A stretch of DNA of 64,000 nt from Corticium candelabrum (Eukaryota > Porifera > Homoscleromorpha > Homosclerophorida > Plakinidae), in contig NC_085102.1 of NCBI RefSeq assembly GCF_963422355.1, positions 4,673,420-4,737,419 on the forward strand, given 5' to 3'. The notes under the pieces are model-generated. The model was not told the DNA's origin, searched no databases, and was given only the letters and a program-made list of their open reading frames with translations. Position 1 is the first letter of the stretch. Each line of letters begins with the position of its first letter. The position numbers and the translations under genes are program-made. Shown in pieces: positions 41,989 to 52,705 of this stretch.

Positions 41989-42840
41989 TTACTGAATTGA
42001 AAGTTGAACAACATCTAAACTCTGGTCAGTATTCTGTCCATATGTTACTCTGATCATCTTTCTAGCCAACACCGAGGCATTGCAACGCTGAAGTTGTACT
42101 GACAAGCGTCTTCTCCAATGTGTTTTAAAATCTGAGGGATTGTTTCTTCCTTCTTCATCTCTATATAGTTTGGAAAGTTTATTGAGGAACGTTGATGCTT
42201 CTTCTCCCCACCCACCAAAGTGCTCGAAAACTAGTGGAATAAGGGTAGGAGTGTACCCTCCAGGCAACTGCTCTTGAGAATATTTGCTATGTTTGATGTC
42301 TTCTCTTCTTGTTGCTGCAGCTCCATCCGTAGTTGCTGCACTTCGCAGAATGTCCTGGCTCCAGGGGTGAGCAAGGGCCACATCAAGCTCGACATTTCCC
42401 CCACATGTTGAGTCAAACACAACAATGTCTGCTCTATTGTTGGATGTTGTATATCTATCTTTTGGTTCAATTTGATGCTGGCATTGTAGACTGCTCATGC
42501 ATTCAGACCAGCACAAAACAACAGAATTGTGAGACCAAACTGGGCCTCCACCCATTTTGCATGTTAGTAAATGGTACCCTTCAACATCTAGTGACTTTCC
42601 ACATTCACATTTAGTGGCCCAAGGTGGTAAAGACAAAGGTAGACCCAATCTGAGAGAAGCCGCCAAGACAAAATTGCCAGATGAAAGTGCAAACTTCTCT
42701 GAAGATGGAATGGAATCTAACCATGCTCCTGCTCCTTTACCTCTAATTGAACGCAATCGTGCTGCATCTCGGTTAGAACCAGTTTCAATCAACTGATCTG
42801 CTTTCGATTGTACAAATTCTGTTGTTAGACGATGTTGCAA
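41989..42840 (-). CDS. LINE C-terminal zinc motif and restriction-like endonuclease
   Basis: 283 residues. CECGKSLDVEGYHLLTC followed by WSHNSVV is a CCHC-like motif. RADIVVF...NVELDVALAHPW gives the D and ExD-type residues of a PD-(D/E)XK nuclease. The end LVFEHFGGWGEEASTFL plus LQRCNA is shared with every R1 and R2 fragment in the window. In R2-type LINEs this nuclease nicks the target for primed reverse transcription. Confidence 0.8.
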   Translation of the reverse strand: MQHRLTTEFVQSKADQLIETGSNRDAARLRSIRGKGAGAWLDSIPSSEKFALSSGNFVLAASLRLGLPLSLPPWATKCECGKSLDVEGYHLLTCKMGGGPVWSHNSVVLCWSECMSSLQCQHQIEPKDRYTTSNNRADIVVFDSTCGGNVELDVALAHPWSQDILRSAATTDGAAATRREDIKHSKYSQEQLPGGYTPTLIPLVFEHFGGWGEEASTFLNKLSKLYRDEEGRNNPSDFKTHWRRRLSVQLQRCNASVLARKMIRVTYGQNTDQSLDVVQLSIQ

Positions 42841-43117
42841 CTTTTTGTGTTAGGCAACAAATCCGACAACGTTGAAATATCTTTGAGATGGTGTTCTAAA
42901 GTTAGCCCAATATCACTCGCATGATTAGATGATGTCACTAGAGAGTTGACTTGATCTTGAAGAACAGGAAAGCGATCAGGCAATAGCTTAAGAGAATGTG
43001 CCCAGCTGGCAACAAAAGCAAAGGGTGCCACTTCGTTTAGGGAAGTCATACCAAAACCTCCTAGTCTTACTGGCAATGTTGCTTGCTTCCACATATTTCC
43101 AGTGATGTCAACATTTC

Positions 43118-45028
43118 CTAGCAAACAAGAGAAGGTAGATTTGTTTGCTTGTCGTGGATAGTAGCTGCCTGTGCCAGTGTTTCTGGACACGTTCCTCTTG
43201 CTAAGTGATTTAGCCGTGTGGTATGACAGTATCTAAGAAGCAACATGGATGCTTGCACATTATCCAAGTCGACAAGCTGTCTACAAAGATCATTCCCTTT
43301 TTCTGCAATAGTGGAACATGCTCGTGCAACATATTCACGTTTCCCAATTGGTGTTCCTAGTATCACAATGCCTTCACTCGAAACAGGTATGGTATATTCA
43401 GAAGAGAAGGTGTCTTCTTTGTCGTATGAACAGTATATTTCACATTTTGTTTCCTGTATTTCCAATCCTATTTTGAAAAATTCAGGTTGAAGAGTGGAAA
43501 AAGCATCAAGGACATGTTTTGCTGGTCCAACTAAGAAAACGTCATCAAGATAAGCTAGCACTCTTATTGCTTGGAAATTGCTTTGCAAATCAACCAGGGT
43601 TTGTTGTATGCCTAAAGAAAACAGAACTGGTCCTAGAGGATCTCCCTGATGGATGCCTTCTTGAGATGACAAAATAACAGGGACGTTGTTCTGTAGGAAG
43701 ACCAGAGGACCAAACCCAGAATACATTTGCATGACATGATTTGTCAAGATAGGAAAAGATTTCATCACTTGTTGCAGCAAATGGGAGCGGTGGATTGAAT
43801 TAAAGGCATTTTTAGCATCAGTCTTCAGAACAATCCAGTCATTGTTGGCTTCTAGTAGAAGCTGAATATGGTGTAAAAGAAGATCTATTCCTCCCTCTGT
43901 TGACACTCCATGCTGCAGAGGAGAAAAGAAATTCGAAAATTCACTTTTCATCTGTGCACAAATACATTTTGCAGTAATTCTTCTGAACACTTCTCCAATA
44001 GCTATTGGTCGAACGTCTCCTGAGGCTTTGGGCAAAGCAATCAGCCGTGCTGAGGACAACAACCTGGCAATTGAAACAGGGACTGATCCATTGGCAATAC
44101 AAGAAAAAGCAAAATGCAACTGTTCAGCAGAAACTGTGTCGGAAGCAATAACTTTTAGGTGTTCATATCGCCATCCTGATGGGCCACACCCTGAGCCTCT
44201 TGGTGATTTCTTGATGGAATTAAACATATGTTGTTTTGACAAACTGATATGCATAGCAGGCGATGGCATGTCCGGAATGTCAAACACCCGGATAGGATGC
44301 TTCTCAGCAAGCTTGTGAGCTGTATCTGGAGTAGCTGGAGCTAATCCTGAGCTTGTAAGAACACAAGCAGCTCTTGAAAGTTCACCACATCGGACCAGAC
44401 TTAGGGCAGCTCTCTTGACGTGATCTCTGGAGTTAGCTTTAGCATTCCCTTTCTTCGTGTCTTCTCTACCGCTAGACAGTAAGTCCTCCCATTGGAAGTT
44501 ACGGAACTGCTTATACATGGATTGCATGACAGATAGTTTTGCTTTTCCGCCCCTTGTAAGCGGTTGTAATACCATACGCGGTATCAGCAGCAGCAATTTC
44601 CAGCCTGTTTCATCTGTTGGGTCATTTCTGATCTTTCTGAAGGCTACTGAACAGCAATCCAGGAAGTTAGCTTTCATAGCAGGTTTGATCTTCTGCACCG
44701 TTCTCGCTGGAATCATTTTGAGGATCTCCTCCGATGATAAAGACCGGATGTACTCCCACGCTTCAGTTTCCCATGAAAGAGAAGCAGAAGACGTATAAGT
44801 TTCTGGTAGCACACCACGGGTTAGAGGCGCCTCAAAAGTAGGTAAGGTGTGAGCATTCTTTGAAGATGGTGATGGATTTGAAGGACATTGGCTGGAAACA
44901 GATTCAAATTCAAAACCAACGGTCGAGCAGGAAAGTTTCTTCTTGCATTGTGACAGATGTTGCCCAAGTTTCGCAAACAACTTTGAGCAATGGTGACATT
45001 TCGAAAGGTTCAAACGAAAGACAAACAA
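43118..45028 (-). CDS. LINE reverse transcriptase part
   Basis: 636 codons starting in the N-terminal zinc finger. The fingers-palm domain spans about residues 270-510, with DAKNAF (metal-binding D), QGDPLGP and YLDDVF (catalytic DD). It runs out of frame at the end (ATIHDKQTNLPSLVC). The lack of an APE endonuclease upstream fits an RLE-type element. Confidence 0.85.
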   Translation of the reverse strand: MFVFRLNLSKCHHCSKLFAKLGQHLSQCKKKLSCSTVGFEFESVSSQCPSNPSPSSKNAHTLPTFEAPLTRGVLPETYTSSASLSWETEAWEYIRSLSSEEILKMIPARTVQKIKPAMKANFLDCCSVAFRKIRNDPTDETGWKLLLLIPRMVLQPLTRGGKAKLSVMQSMYKQFRNFQWEDLLSSGREDTKKGNAKANSRDHVKRAALSLVRCGELSRAACVLTSSGLAPATPDTAHKLAEKHPIRVFDIPDMPSPAMHISLSKQHMFNSIKKSPRGSGCGPSGWRYEHLKVIASDTVSAEQLHFAFSCIANGSVPVSIARLLSSARLIALPKASGDVRPIAIGEVFRRITAKCICAQMKSEFSNFFSPLQHGVSTEGGIDLLLHHIQLLLEANNDWIVLKTDAKNAFNSIHRSHLLQQVMKSFPILTNHVMQMYSGFGPLVFLQNNVPVILSSQEGIHQGDPLGPVLFSLGIQQTLVDLQSNFQAIRVLAYLDDVFLVGPAKHVLDAFSTLQPEFFKIGLEIQETKCEIYCSYDKEDTFSSEYTIPVSSEGIVILGTPIGKREYVARACSTIAEKGNDLCRQLVDLDNVQASMLLLRYCHTTRLNHLARGTCPETLAQAATIHDKQTNLPSLVC

Positions 45029-45046
45029 ATCCGGGATGTCGTTAGC

Positions 45047-45555
45047 TATGGCGCGCCATTTGTGCCGTAATTCGCTATTTCTACTTAAGTAGAAATAATT
45101 CTACTTAAGTGAAATTCAATTCTACTTAAGTGAAATTCAATTCTACTTAAGTGGAATTCATTTCCACTTAAGTAGTAATCAGTTGACTTCAGTAAAAATG
45201 ATTCTACTTAAGTAGAATTCATTTCCACTTAAGTAGTAATCAGTTGACTTCAGTAAAAATGATTCTACTTAAGTAGAATTCAGTGGTCTATTTTCACTAA
45301 AGTAGAATTCATTTCCACTTAAGTGGAATTCAATTCAACTGAAGTGGAAATAACAAATTTCACTTAAGTAGAAATGGATTTCTACTTCAGTAGAAGTGCT
45401 GATTTCTACTTCAGTAGAAATGAATTCCACTTAAGTGGAAATGAATTCCACTTAAGTAGAATTGAATTTCACTTAAGTAGAATTGAATTTCACTTAAGTA
45501 GAATTATTTCTACTTAAGTAGAAATAGCGAATTACGGCACAAATGGCGCGCCATA
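45047..45555. mobile_element. 509-bp palindromic element with TTCTACTTAAGTAGAA repeats
   Basis: The ends TATGGCGCGCCATTTGTGCC and inverse are flanked by a six-base duplication GTTAGC (45041-45046, 45556-45561). The outer 130 bases on each side are exact inverse copies. The inside is a ladder of short palindromes (CTACTTAAGTAG, CCACTTAAGTGG, CTACTTCAGTAG). It lies inside the LINE coding region. No gene. The family is not recognised. Confidence 0.88.
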
Positions 45556-45740
45556 GTTAGCATCGTGAGATTGTCTGATATGACAAAGAACTCGCTGAAT
45601 CTGGCCTTTGAAGGCACAGGAAACAACCGGACAACTTTCAAAGTCAGACTTATGATCAGGCATAACCAAACATTGTTCAAAAGAAATACAGATGAAACGA
45701 AGACCACGTTCAAAACCTTGGCATGTTCAAGCCACATCCG

Positions 45741-46060
45741 GGGTCTGTCTGTCCATCCATCCGTCTGTCTGTTCGTCCTTCTGTCTGTCTGTCTGTCTGT
45801 CTATCTGTCCTACAATGTATCTAACTCCGTTCCCACTACTATTGACACTTACTATCGCGTTGTCTTGGCTGTAGCAGGTTCGTAATTGCTCTACAAAACA
45901 ACAACAACCCTCAAAAGCAACATCAACAACACAAACTGTATGTTGATCAACTGATGTGGCGACAGAGCAGATTAACCGGACGCAGCGAGCCATCAATAAA
46001 TCACTGATTGCACTCGAGTACATTCGGAATATTGCGATGTGTCTAGAAAACGAAGAAACT
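45741..46060. other. DIP2 region sequence, no exon recognised
   Basis: CTGT/TGTC microsatellite at 45745-45805, then 45860-46060 with open frames on both strands (plus: TQRAINKSLIALEYIRNIAM). I could not match it to DIP2 or any other gene. Confidence 0.35.
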
Positions 46061-46065
46061 CAACA

Positions 46066-46072
46066 CACACAC

Positions 46073-46156
<84 letters not shown>
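46066..46156. repeat. (CA)n microsatellite with AACAC breaks
   Basis: CA run interrupted once near 46113. Confidence 0.94.
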
Positions 46157-46157
<1 letters not shown>

Positions 46158-46945
46158 ATTGGCATCGAGTTGGGCATCATGAGAACAAGCGCATACACAT
46201 AAATCAATGACTTCACATACACACACAACGGCCACAAACAGTACACTCACATTATGTATCATTTCAACAGCCGGTAGTACATTACTCATCCACTGAAATG
46301 CCTGCAAACAGAAAGAGCATATACAGTGAGTAGTGTGTTCAACTTCAACTGCACTGTGAATCATCTGCTCCTCAAACTCAACAGTAATCTACATCATCAC
46401 TAGTAAATGAAGCTGTGTTTACACCGTCGCTTCACAGTTACGAGTGTGTGTGTGTGTATTTATTTTGAATATTAATGTAAATTTTATTACTTTTTGTCTA
46501 CATCTATTGTCATTATCATTAATTAATCATTAGCTTGTTGCTAGAATGTATAATTCTTTGAAAACACAACACAGGGATGCATAACTAACTAAATATCATC
46601 AATGTCCCACACTACTTCCAATTCAGCAGATGCACATGCGTGACAGCTGCGTAACTCTTGCACGAAGCGAGCTTGTTATGCACGTCATTTCTGAATTTTG
46701 CATTGAGGTGGACGTGATTATCATGCTTTCGTTGAGCCGTTGCTATCATCTTTCGTTCCGTTAATTCGTGGCTAGAGATCGACGTACGTCTCCTACCTGC
46801 ATGCAAAATAACTGTGAAGCGACATAGTGTATAGCGACCGCATACAAAGAAAGCAGCGTTACTAACGTTTCCTACGAGTCTTTCTTGCAAGAGGACGTCA
46901 ATCGTTCATCATTAGTACTACTTAGTAGTTACACCTCTAGCTAAA

Positions 46946-47458
46946 AGCGTGTTCACACCGGGCCTAATCATGATTAGTGGAGGGCCATTCTAATGCCATA
47001 AAGAGTAGCATTACAACCACATTACTAGTGTTTGCACGTGACTTTGGCACGTGAGGTAGTATACAAAAACAGCATGCCGCCGATGTCTCTGATGTGGTGT
47101 TGTATGTTTAAAAGTACAAACGCAGCAACAACATGGCGACGTATACAGAAGTACAGGCAGATGTCTACTACGTGTGTGCCTGTACACGTGACAACTTCCT
47201 GCTGTTCCTAAAGAAGCTGCCAGAAAAAGCAAGCTAAATGTTTCCCTCTTTAAAACCTAAATAAATGGATTCGTCAAGACAATTCACGCAAATTCCTGCC
47301 GGATATGACCAAAGAAAACTGTTGAGGCTAATTACACTCACGTGCCTACGTGACTTACTAATCAAAAATAGTTAGTGGTGTGAACACACTTGCGTTAATG
47401 TTGGCCTAATCATAGTTAGCATAATCATAGTTAGTCCAGATGTCGGTGTGAACACGCT
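46946..47458. mobile_element. 513-bp MITE in a DIP2 intron
   Basis: The ends AGCGTGTTCACACCG and CGGTGTGAACACGCT are flanked by CTAAA on both sides (46941-46945, 47459-47463). Inner subterminal repeats CCTAATCATGATTAG and GGCCTAATCATAGTTAG. If the duplication is really TAA, PIF/Harbinger fits better. No transposase. Confidence 0.8.
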
Positions 47459-47463
47459 CTAAA

Positions 47464-48180
47464 ACATATTTGCTCTCTTGAAGATCGCGGATGATGCGAT
47501 GCATGTTGGTCGTGCGCATGCATGCATGGTTCCATGGGACCTTCGCTTGGCTTCTTGAAGAATGATAAATTCGTTTGTGTTGCGATTCTTCTGTACAAAA
47601 GTAACAGACGTGTACAACTATTACCTGAACTTTACTCTGCGCTTCTCAGTTTGACGACGGTTTGACCTTATTAACGTTTTTACTATGGATATGACATCTC
47701 AGCTTTTCTGTCATAATGCGTGGGATTGTTATGTCACCCATTGTTGGTGTCCCAATGGACTGCTGATTGGCTCAACAAATTCCCGAGAGTGATTCACGCC
47801 GATATGCTATTGTTACGTCACCTACTCTTCGCGTCCCAAAACGACTGCTGACTGGCTCAACTAATCCTCTGGCGTAACACACGCTTACAAACTTACATAG
47901 ATAACGACACACGGACAGACAGACCGGAAGTCAATTCAGTCCGTTTAGAGTGAGCTTCTCACAAAGCAGTCCACCACTTAATGTGGTGTCCTTATTTTAC
48001 GCTCGTAGCTTAATTAATATCAATAACTCACCTCATCCTCTGAGCAGCCGGGTCTTTATTCGGCTACAATAACCACTCGTTCGACGTGCAGCACAGCGAG
48101 AGAAAACACGGCAATCCTGCAACACAAATGAGCAACAATCACACACCCGTGTGTATTACATGTGCACACTAGGTATCCCA
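47464..48180. other. DIP2 intron or gap, no gene recognised
   Basis: Unique sequence with two copies of a CACCCATTGTTGGTGTCCCA-like stretch (47738 and 47820, ATTGTTA/TGTCACC(C/T)A...CAA(T/C)GGACTGCTGA). No exon seen. Confidence 0.4.
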
Positions 48181-48510
48181 TGCCTCTGTCTGTATACAAA
48201 TTTGTGAGGTTCAACGGCGAGAACGATTACAATGAGGTCGTCCGTATTGTGCCGACGACCTTGGACTTTCATCAGACCATCCAAACGACCACAAATGAAA
48301 ATAAGACCTCCCTAATATCATACACACAATTTGGTTAGTTGGATGTTCAAATCGTCTCAGACAAGTGATCTGTTTCAATGAATGTCAATAAATAATTAAT
48401 TAAAAATAAATTGTTAAATTTAATTCATTAATATTAATTAATTAAACTAAAAGACAAGTAAATATAAACAAGCAGACAAACAAAAAAATTAATTAATAAT
48501 TTGATTGAGT

Positions 48511-48512
<2 letters not shown>

Positions 48513-48557
<45 letters not shown>
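48513..48557. repeat. (TG)n microsatellite in a DIP2 intron
   Basis: Sister of 24955-25014. Confidence 0.95.
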
Positions 48558-48558
<1 letters not shown>

Positions 48559-48979
48559 ACACGTTTCACACACTCCACCAATCCTCTCAAACTAACTCAC
48601 CGGTCCAAGAAATCCAAGCAATCCCGTTCAAACATACAAACTCATCGAATGCGGCTAACCATTCGAAGCCAGCGGTTGAACCTATTACCACAATCACAAT
48701 CCATCCCAACGTCTCACAATCACCAGATCAGTACACATACCTTGAACACGTTCGTTGACTTTCCAGCCAGACCCCAATAGCTTGTTCCCGTGTATTGTGA
48801 ACTCACGCAGAGCTCACCGACTTCGTCCGTTTGGCACAAATAGGGAGGACCTTCCAGCTTCGTTATGGTAACTTTTGCTGCAAGTGACATGGAAGGAGTT
48901 AGTACGGCTAGATATAGAAGAGACTAGAGAAGGTATTGAGCATGCAATAAATGCAGATGGTTGTAACTGCACAACTTGA

Positions 48980-49235
48980 CATGTAGACAGACAGATAAAC
49001 AGTCAGACAGACAGATAAACAGTCAGACAGACAAGCAAACGAACGGACAGAGAGACAGACAAACACAGAGACAGACAGATATGAAATTGACAGACAGACA
49101 GACAAGCAAACGGACGGACAGACAAACAGGCAGACAGACAAACAGACAGAGACAGACAGATAAACAGAGACAGACAGACAGAGACAGACAGACAGACAGA
49201 CAGACACAAACAGACAGACAGACAGACAGACAAGC
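48980..49235. repeat. CAGA/CAAACAGA microsatellite in a DIP2 intron
   Basis: Dense GACAGACA, AACAGACA and CAGAGACA units, longer than in the sister at 25440-25545. Frames such as VCLSVCLS here are artefacts. Confidence 0.92.
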
Positions 49236-50281
49236 AAACAAACATAAAGACATCCAAATAAATAAAACATTATATTTTTCATTCTTGCAAGCAACAAACC
49301 AATTACATCGATTACCTCCTGCAAGTACTGTGCAACAGTCTGGTAAAGTCAGAGACGACATCGAGTTCTCCTCTTCTACTCGAACGACTCCATAACTGAG
49401 TCCTGTGATCGACATGATGCCACGACCAGTTACTGTTGAGCCAGGCAGACCAGGTCTACAGAAACGTTCAATTAAAATGGAACACAAACGTAAGTATTCT
49501 TGTTCAGTAACATTGCATCACCTTCCTCACCCTGTCTGTCTGTTTATGTGTCAGAATGTCTGTCTGTCTGTTTGTTCCAACTGTGCATAGTAATGTAATC
49601 ATGTTTCAATGTTTTTGGACTCTGTTATTCAGTAATAAATCATTAATTCCGCATTTTCTCGTTTTATGACGTCACATTCTCGGGAGCCTAACACGCACCC
49701 CTTCATTGACAATCCCTGGAGATCCGCCACTGAAAAATCATCCATAAAAGAGACTGACCTGTACGCGCGAGTTCTTGTTGAAAATTCGGCGCAGGTGAAA
49801 CAGCTCGCACATTCCTCGCTTCCGGACTCAACAAACTTGATTCCGAGTGAAAACTGTTGCCGCCGCCTAAAAACATCAAAACTGTGAACGACTCCACACA
49901 ATGACGACCGCCGTTTCGGCACGAAACGAAGTCGTAGAACGGTAGGACGACGCGCAGCACACGAATACGGCCGTTCGCACGTCGATTCTCGAGAAACGCC
50001 TCCGTCAGTGAATTCACTCATCGACCAACGCGCCATGGCTACAGTACGCACCTACCGACGCCCTCGTTGCGACAATGATGCGCACAAGCATCGTACCAGA
50101 TTGGTATGGCTCTAGTAGCTTTGCTTTCCTCTTTTCATAGCCTTTCTGTGTGATATCGCCTGTAAAGAGGACACTGGATTGACTACTGTGTGAGGTATGT
50201 GTGTGACTTGCCTTCTTCGAGTTCAAGTTCGAGATCTGCGAGCTTCTGGTGGACTTCTGGGGGCAGGCTGGAGTAGTCCAT

Positions 50282-50974
50282 GATATGGGCAACTGTTTGG
50301 CGTTGCCTGTTGGTCGTTAGTGCTTTCGGTGTTCACTCGAAATCGGGGAGAAAAAATCATAGAAACATACACCACAACTCGAGGTGGAACCCGTATCGAT
50401 GTCCCGTGTGTGCGTCGCGCGTCCGACAGTTCATCTCGCACATTGAAAATGGTGATTTCAATTGACTGCTTTGCGGCAATGAACACTTGCACATTCAAAT
50501 TTCGCGCAAAAACCTCCCGTATGTCGTTGGAACTAATTACTGTACGAGTTTGTTTGAAGGCGCGTCCGCAACGAATGCACGTCGTTTCATCAATCTAGAA
50601 CCTCTCGAACGGGAGATAACGGTCTGAGCAGGGTATACGTACGAATTTGAAAAATTTGCGCTAGTAGAAACTAACGGCTGAAATGGTCTCTGTGTACATC
50701 CAGGTTATGAGTGCAGCAGATTGACAAGGTTTCCGTCCGAACAAGAAGAGATACGCAGCAAAACGTGAACGTGGGCCCCATGACAAGTCTGATTCCAGAT
50801 CTGCGTCGATTTCTGAGGCAACCTCTTACTTCATCCGCTAGGAGGCTGGTGGACCTTGAAGTAGATACGCTTGACTAAATTTAGATTATTTTTTATAGAC
50901 ACTATGCAGAATTTGATTTTATCTAGATTTTCAAAGTTATAATATTACCTGAAATCTAAACTCTAAATTGTAAG
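50282..50974. other. DIP2 upstream region and unassigned DNA
   Basis: Bases 50282-50480 match the upstream region at 27140-27310 and probably held the DIP2 promoter. Bases 50480-50974 show no gene I recognise; several short frames occur on the plus strand near 50690-50870. Confidence 0.4.
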
Positions 50975-52705
50975 TCAAAACATCCCTGCACCATACTCTG
51001 GCCCTTCTTTAGTTACCTGCTTCTTCATCTTGCTTGATCTGTCCTTCCTCAGCTGTAATCTCTTCCTTTTCACCTCCTCCCTCTCCTTATATTTACTAGC
51101 CTTTACCCTCCTCTCATCCTTCTTTCTTGCTGTCACCATTGAAAATTTACCTATTTCCCCCCCACCCCCTCTAGCTAAGACTCTAGCTACAGAACTCTCT
51201 CCATCATTAAATTTTAAAACTGCTAAGTATGAGGATAGCTCCAAAGTTGGAAGTCCTGAGAATTCCGACTTTGGAGCTATCCTCCACAACAAATTATTAA
51301 AACCCTCATTAGCGTTTGAGGTGCCGCCATGAAGGCACTTCTTCAGGAGTTCATCCTTTGTTAGTTCTTCGTATGCTGGTTTGATAAGGTCAGAGATAGG
51401 GTGTGGAATCACATCATGATGTGTGTATGTGGAGGCATCCTTATTGTACTTGCACCATGTGTCCTCGCCATCTGGGCAGAAATGATGTTGTGGTTTTTCG
51501 TCTGTTGACGACCGATGATAATAAGTTGCCCAGATGGCTTTCTTCATCGCCTCTAAGTCCGCCTGGTTGTCCTTGATTGCCTTTCCAAAGTACATTTGTA
51601 ATTCTTTCATCACTTTCAGGGACAACCTCCCTTTCTCGTCGATTCCTTTCCCATCTGATAGCTTCTTTCCCTTGTTGTCTGCTTTCACTTTTTCCAGGCG
51701 ATGATATAATCGTTTGGACACATGGTTGATGCACTCAAGTTTTTCTACCAGTAGGTCTGGGCCATATGGTGCAGCATCATTTATTCCTTTGATTGTCTTA
51801 CTGTCACCATCACCTAAATATTCTGTATACTTCGCATTTCTTGTGGCCACAGACCTCTGGAAGATGTCTATCATGCTGGATACCTCCATGCCTCCTGAAG
51901 AACCACTGTAGTTCTTGTGGCAGTCGGGGCTATGCTTTGTGAGCCACTCCTTGTATTCCTCTGTTCCTTCTTTCTTCTTACATACGGCACAGGCACGGCA
52001 GTAGGAGGACTTGACAGACAGATCGACTAACTTCCCTGATACAATAGAAATTACCGTGCCTACGCCATGGAAGGATGAATAGCCCCGTTTTCGCCAGGTT
52101 CCATCACCAGACACTCCAATACTAATGGTACCATCAACGTTCTCTTCGTGGAAGTGCCTGATGTCATCTACTGCTTTTTTCATACTCTCTACAGCTTCCT
52201 CTTTGGCCGCGTTGCGTAGCGCCGTCACGTGATTTTGAAATGGATGTTCTCCCATGGAACCTGGCATGTTCATATAGCCACAAAAGCGCTGAAGCGGTTC
52301 TAGTCCACACCCTATCATTCTCATTGCAAGAACCACTCGTCTGTTGACGTCCAAAGCTCCACGCTGAATCTTTTTGCTGGTGAATGTGTTTTCTTCGTGC
52401 TGGCATCTTTGACATGTCAACACGAGCTTCGAAGCCAACCCCATTCGCTCGTCTTCGGCTTCTGAAAGGCTGACTTGTCCATGGCACCTCGCGCAAACGA
52501 GACTAGCACCCAAGAACGCTGCCAGCACGTCCATATCAATAAAGCGATAGCCTTCTAGCTTCGATGACGCACTGCCAGAGGAGGACGGTCCCACGTCGTA
52601 CGACACATCGCGCAGTTTGGCTTCAGAGCGCGACATCTCCATCGCTGGCTTCTTCGGCGTAGTGTGCTGATTACCATGAAACTTTCGCTTACGTCGAAAA
52701 GCCAT
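50975..52705 (-). CDS. Mutator-like transposase family protein, intact open frame
   Basis: 576 residues from MAFRRKRKFHGNQHTT; an upstream in-frame ATG at 52858 gives a less likely longer form. A zinc-finger-like part (CARCHGQVSLS...LVLTCQRCQHEE, about residues 70-110) precedes a core with ISIGVSGDGTWRKRGYSSFH, SGKLVDLSVKSSYCRACAVC, HSPDCHKNYSGSSGGME, YTEYLGDGDSKTIKGINDAA and KLECINHVSKRLYHRLEK. This D...GDGDSK...EC.NHV plan is the Mutator-like transposase domain common in cnidarian, sponge and insect genomes; the match is from memory. The C-terminus is basic. No inverted ends were found, so it may be a domesticated or orphan transposase. Confidence 0.72.
   Translation of the reverse strand: MAFRRKRKFHGNQHTTPKKPAMEMSRSEAKLRDVSYDVGPSSSGSASSKLEGYRFIDMDVLAAFLGASLVCARCHGQVSLSEAEDERMGLASKLVLTCQRCQHEENTFTSKKIQRGALDVNRRVVLAMRMIGCGLEPLQRFCGYMNMPGSMGEHPFQNHVTALRNAAKEEAVESMKKAVDDIRHFHEENVDGTISIGVSGDGTWRKRGYSSFHGVGTVISIVSGKLVDLSVKSSYCRACAVCKKKEGTEEYKEWLTKHSPDCHKNYSGSSGGMEVSSMIDIFQRSVATRNAKYTEYLGDGDSKTIKGINDAAPYGPDLLVEKLECINHVSKRLYHRLEKVKADNKGKKLSDGKGIDEKGRLSLKVMKELQMYFGKAIKDNQADLEAMKKAIWATYYHRSSTDEKPQHHFCPDGEDTWCKYNKDASTYTHHDVIPHPISDLIKPAYEELTKDELLKKCLHGGTSNANEGFNNLLWRIAPKSEFSGLPTLELSSYLAVLKFNDGESSVARVLARGGGGEIGKFSMVTARKKDERRVKASKYKEREEVKRKRLQLRKDRSSKMKKQVTKEGPEYGAGMF

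Larger units (their letters stand above)
41945..45740 (-). mobile_element. RLE-type LINE (R2/NeSL-like), nearly full-length but broken
   Basis: Minus-strand frames 45028..43118, 43190..42825 and 42840..41989 follow one another. The order is: N-terminal zinc finger (CHHCSKLFAKLGQHLSQC); reverse transcriptase with GCGPSGWRYEHLK, KTDAKNAFNSIHRSH, GIHQGDPLGPVLFSLGI and the catalytic box LAYLDDVFLVGP; a second zinc motif (CECGKSLDVEGYHLLTC); and a restriction-like nuclease with RADIVVFDSTCGGNVELDVA. Two frameshifts separate the frames. A 509-base palindromic insert splits the N-terminal part; upstream of it the frame goes on as FKGQIQRVLCHIRQSHDAND. This element shows what the many R1 and R2 fragments in the window come from. 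Confidence 0.85.
39662..50281 (-). pseudogene. DIP2: DIP2 homologue, scattered exons, incomplete and invaded by transposons
   Basis: Minus-strand pieces in protein order: 50281..50212 and from 50159 (DMAP1-binding start, GDITQKGYEKRKAKLLEPY); 49455..49316 (GRGIMSITGLSYGVVRVEEE); 48877..48741; 48681..48601 (GLLGFLGP); about 48311..48190 (CGRLDGLMKVQGRRHNTDDL, LAVEPHKFVYRQ); about 46870..46700 (CGRYTLCRFTVILHAG, ERKMIATAQRKHD); about 46310..46255 (AFQWMSNVLPAVEMIHN); 41081..40891 (HMIGDIVTGVKSALAEGRP, then SEVLRWRAETTPDY); 40005..39662 (NIATTLPTVKMIVEVSKS, AYLDFSVSTTGVLSG). DIP2 has two acyl-CoA-synthetase-like domains after a DMAP1-binding region. About 350 residues of domain 1 and all of the gene after the start of domain 2 are missing. 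The 41081 exon has a two-base loss compared with 13011. A Helitron, a LINE and a MITE lie inside. Confidence 0.82.
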
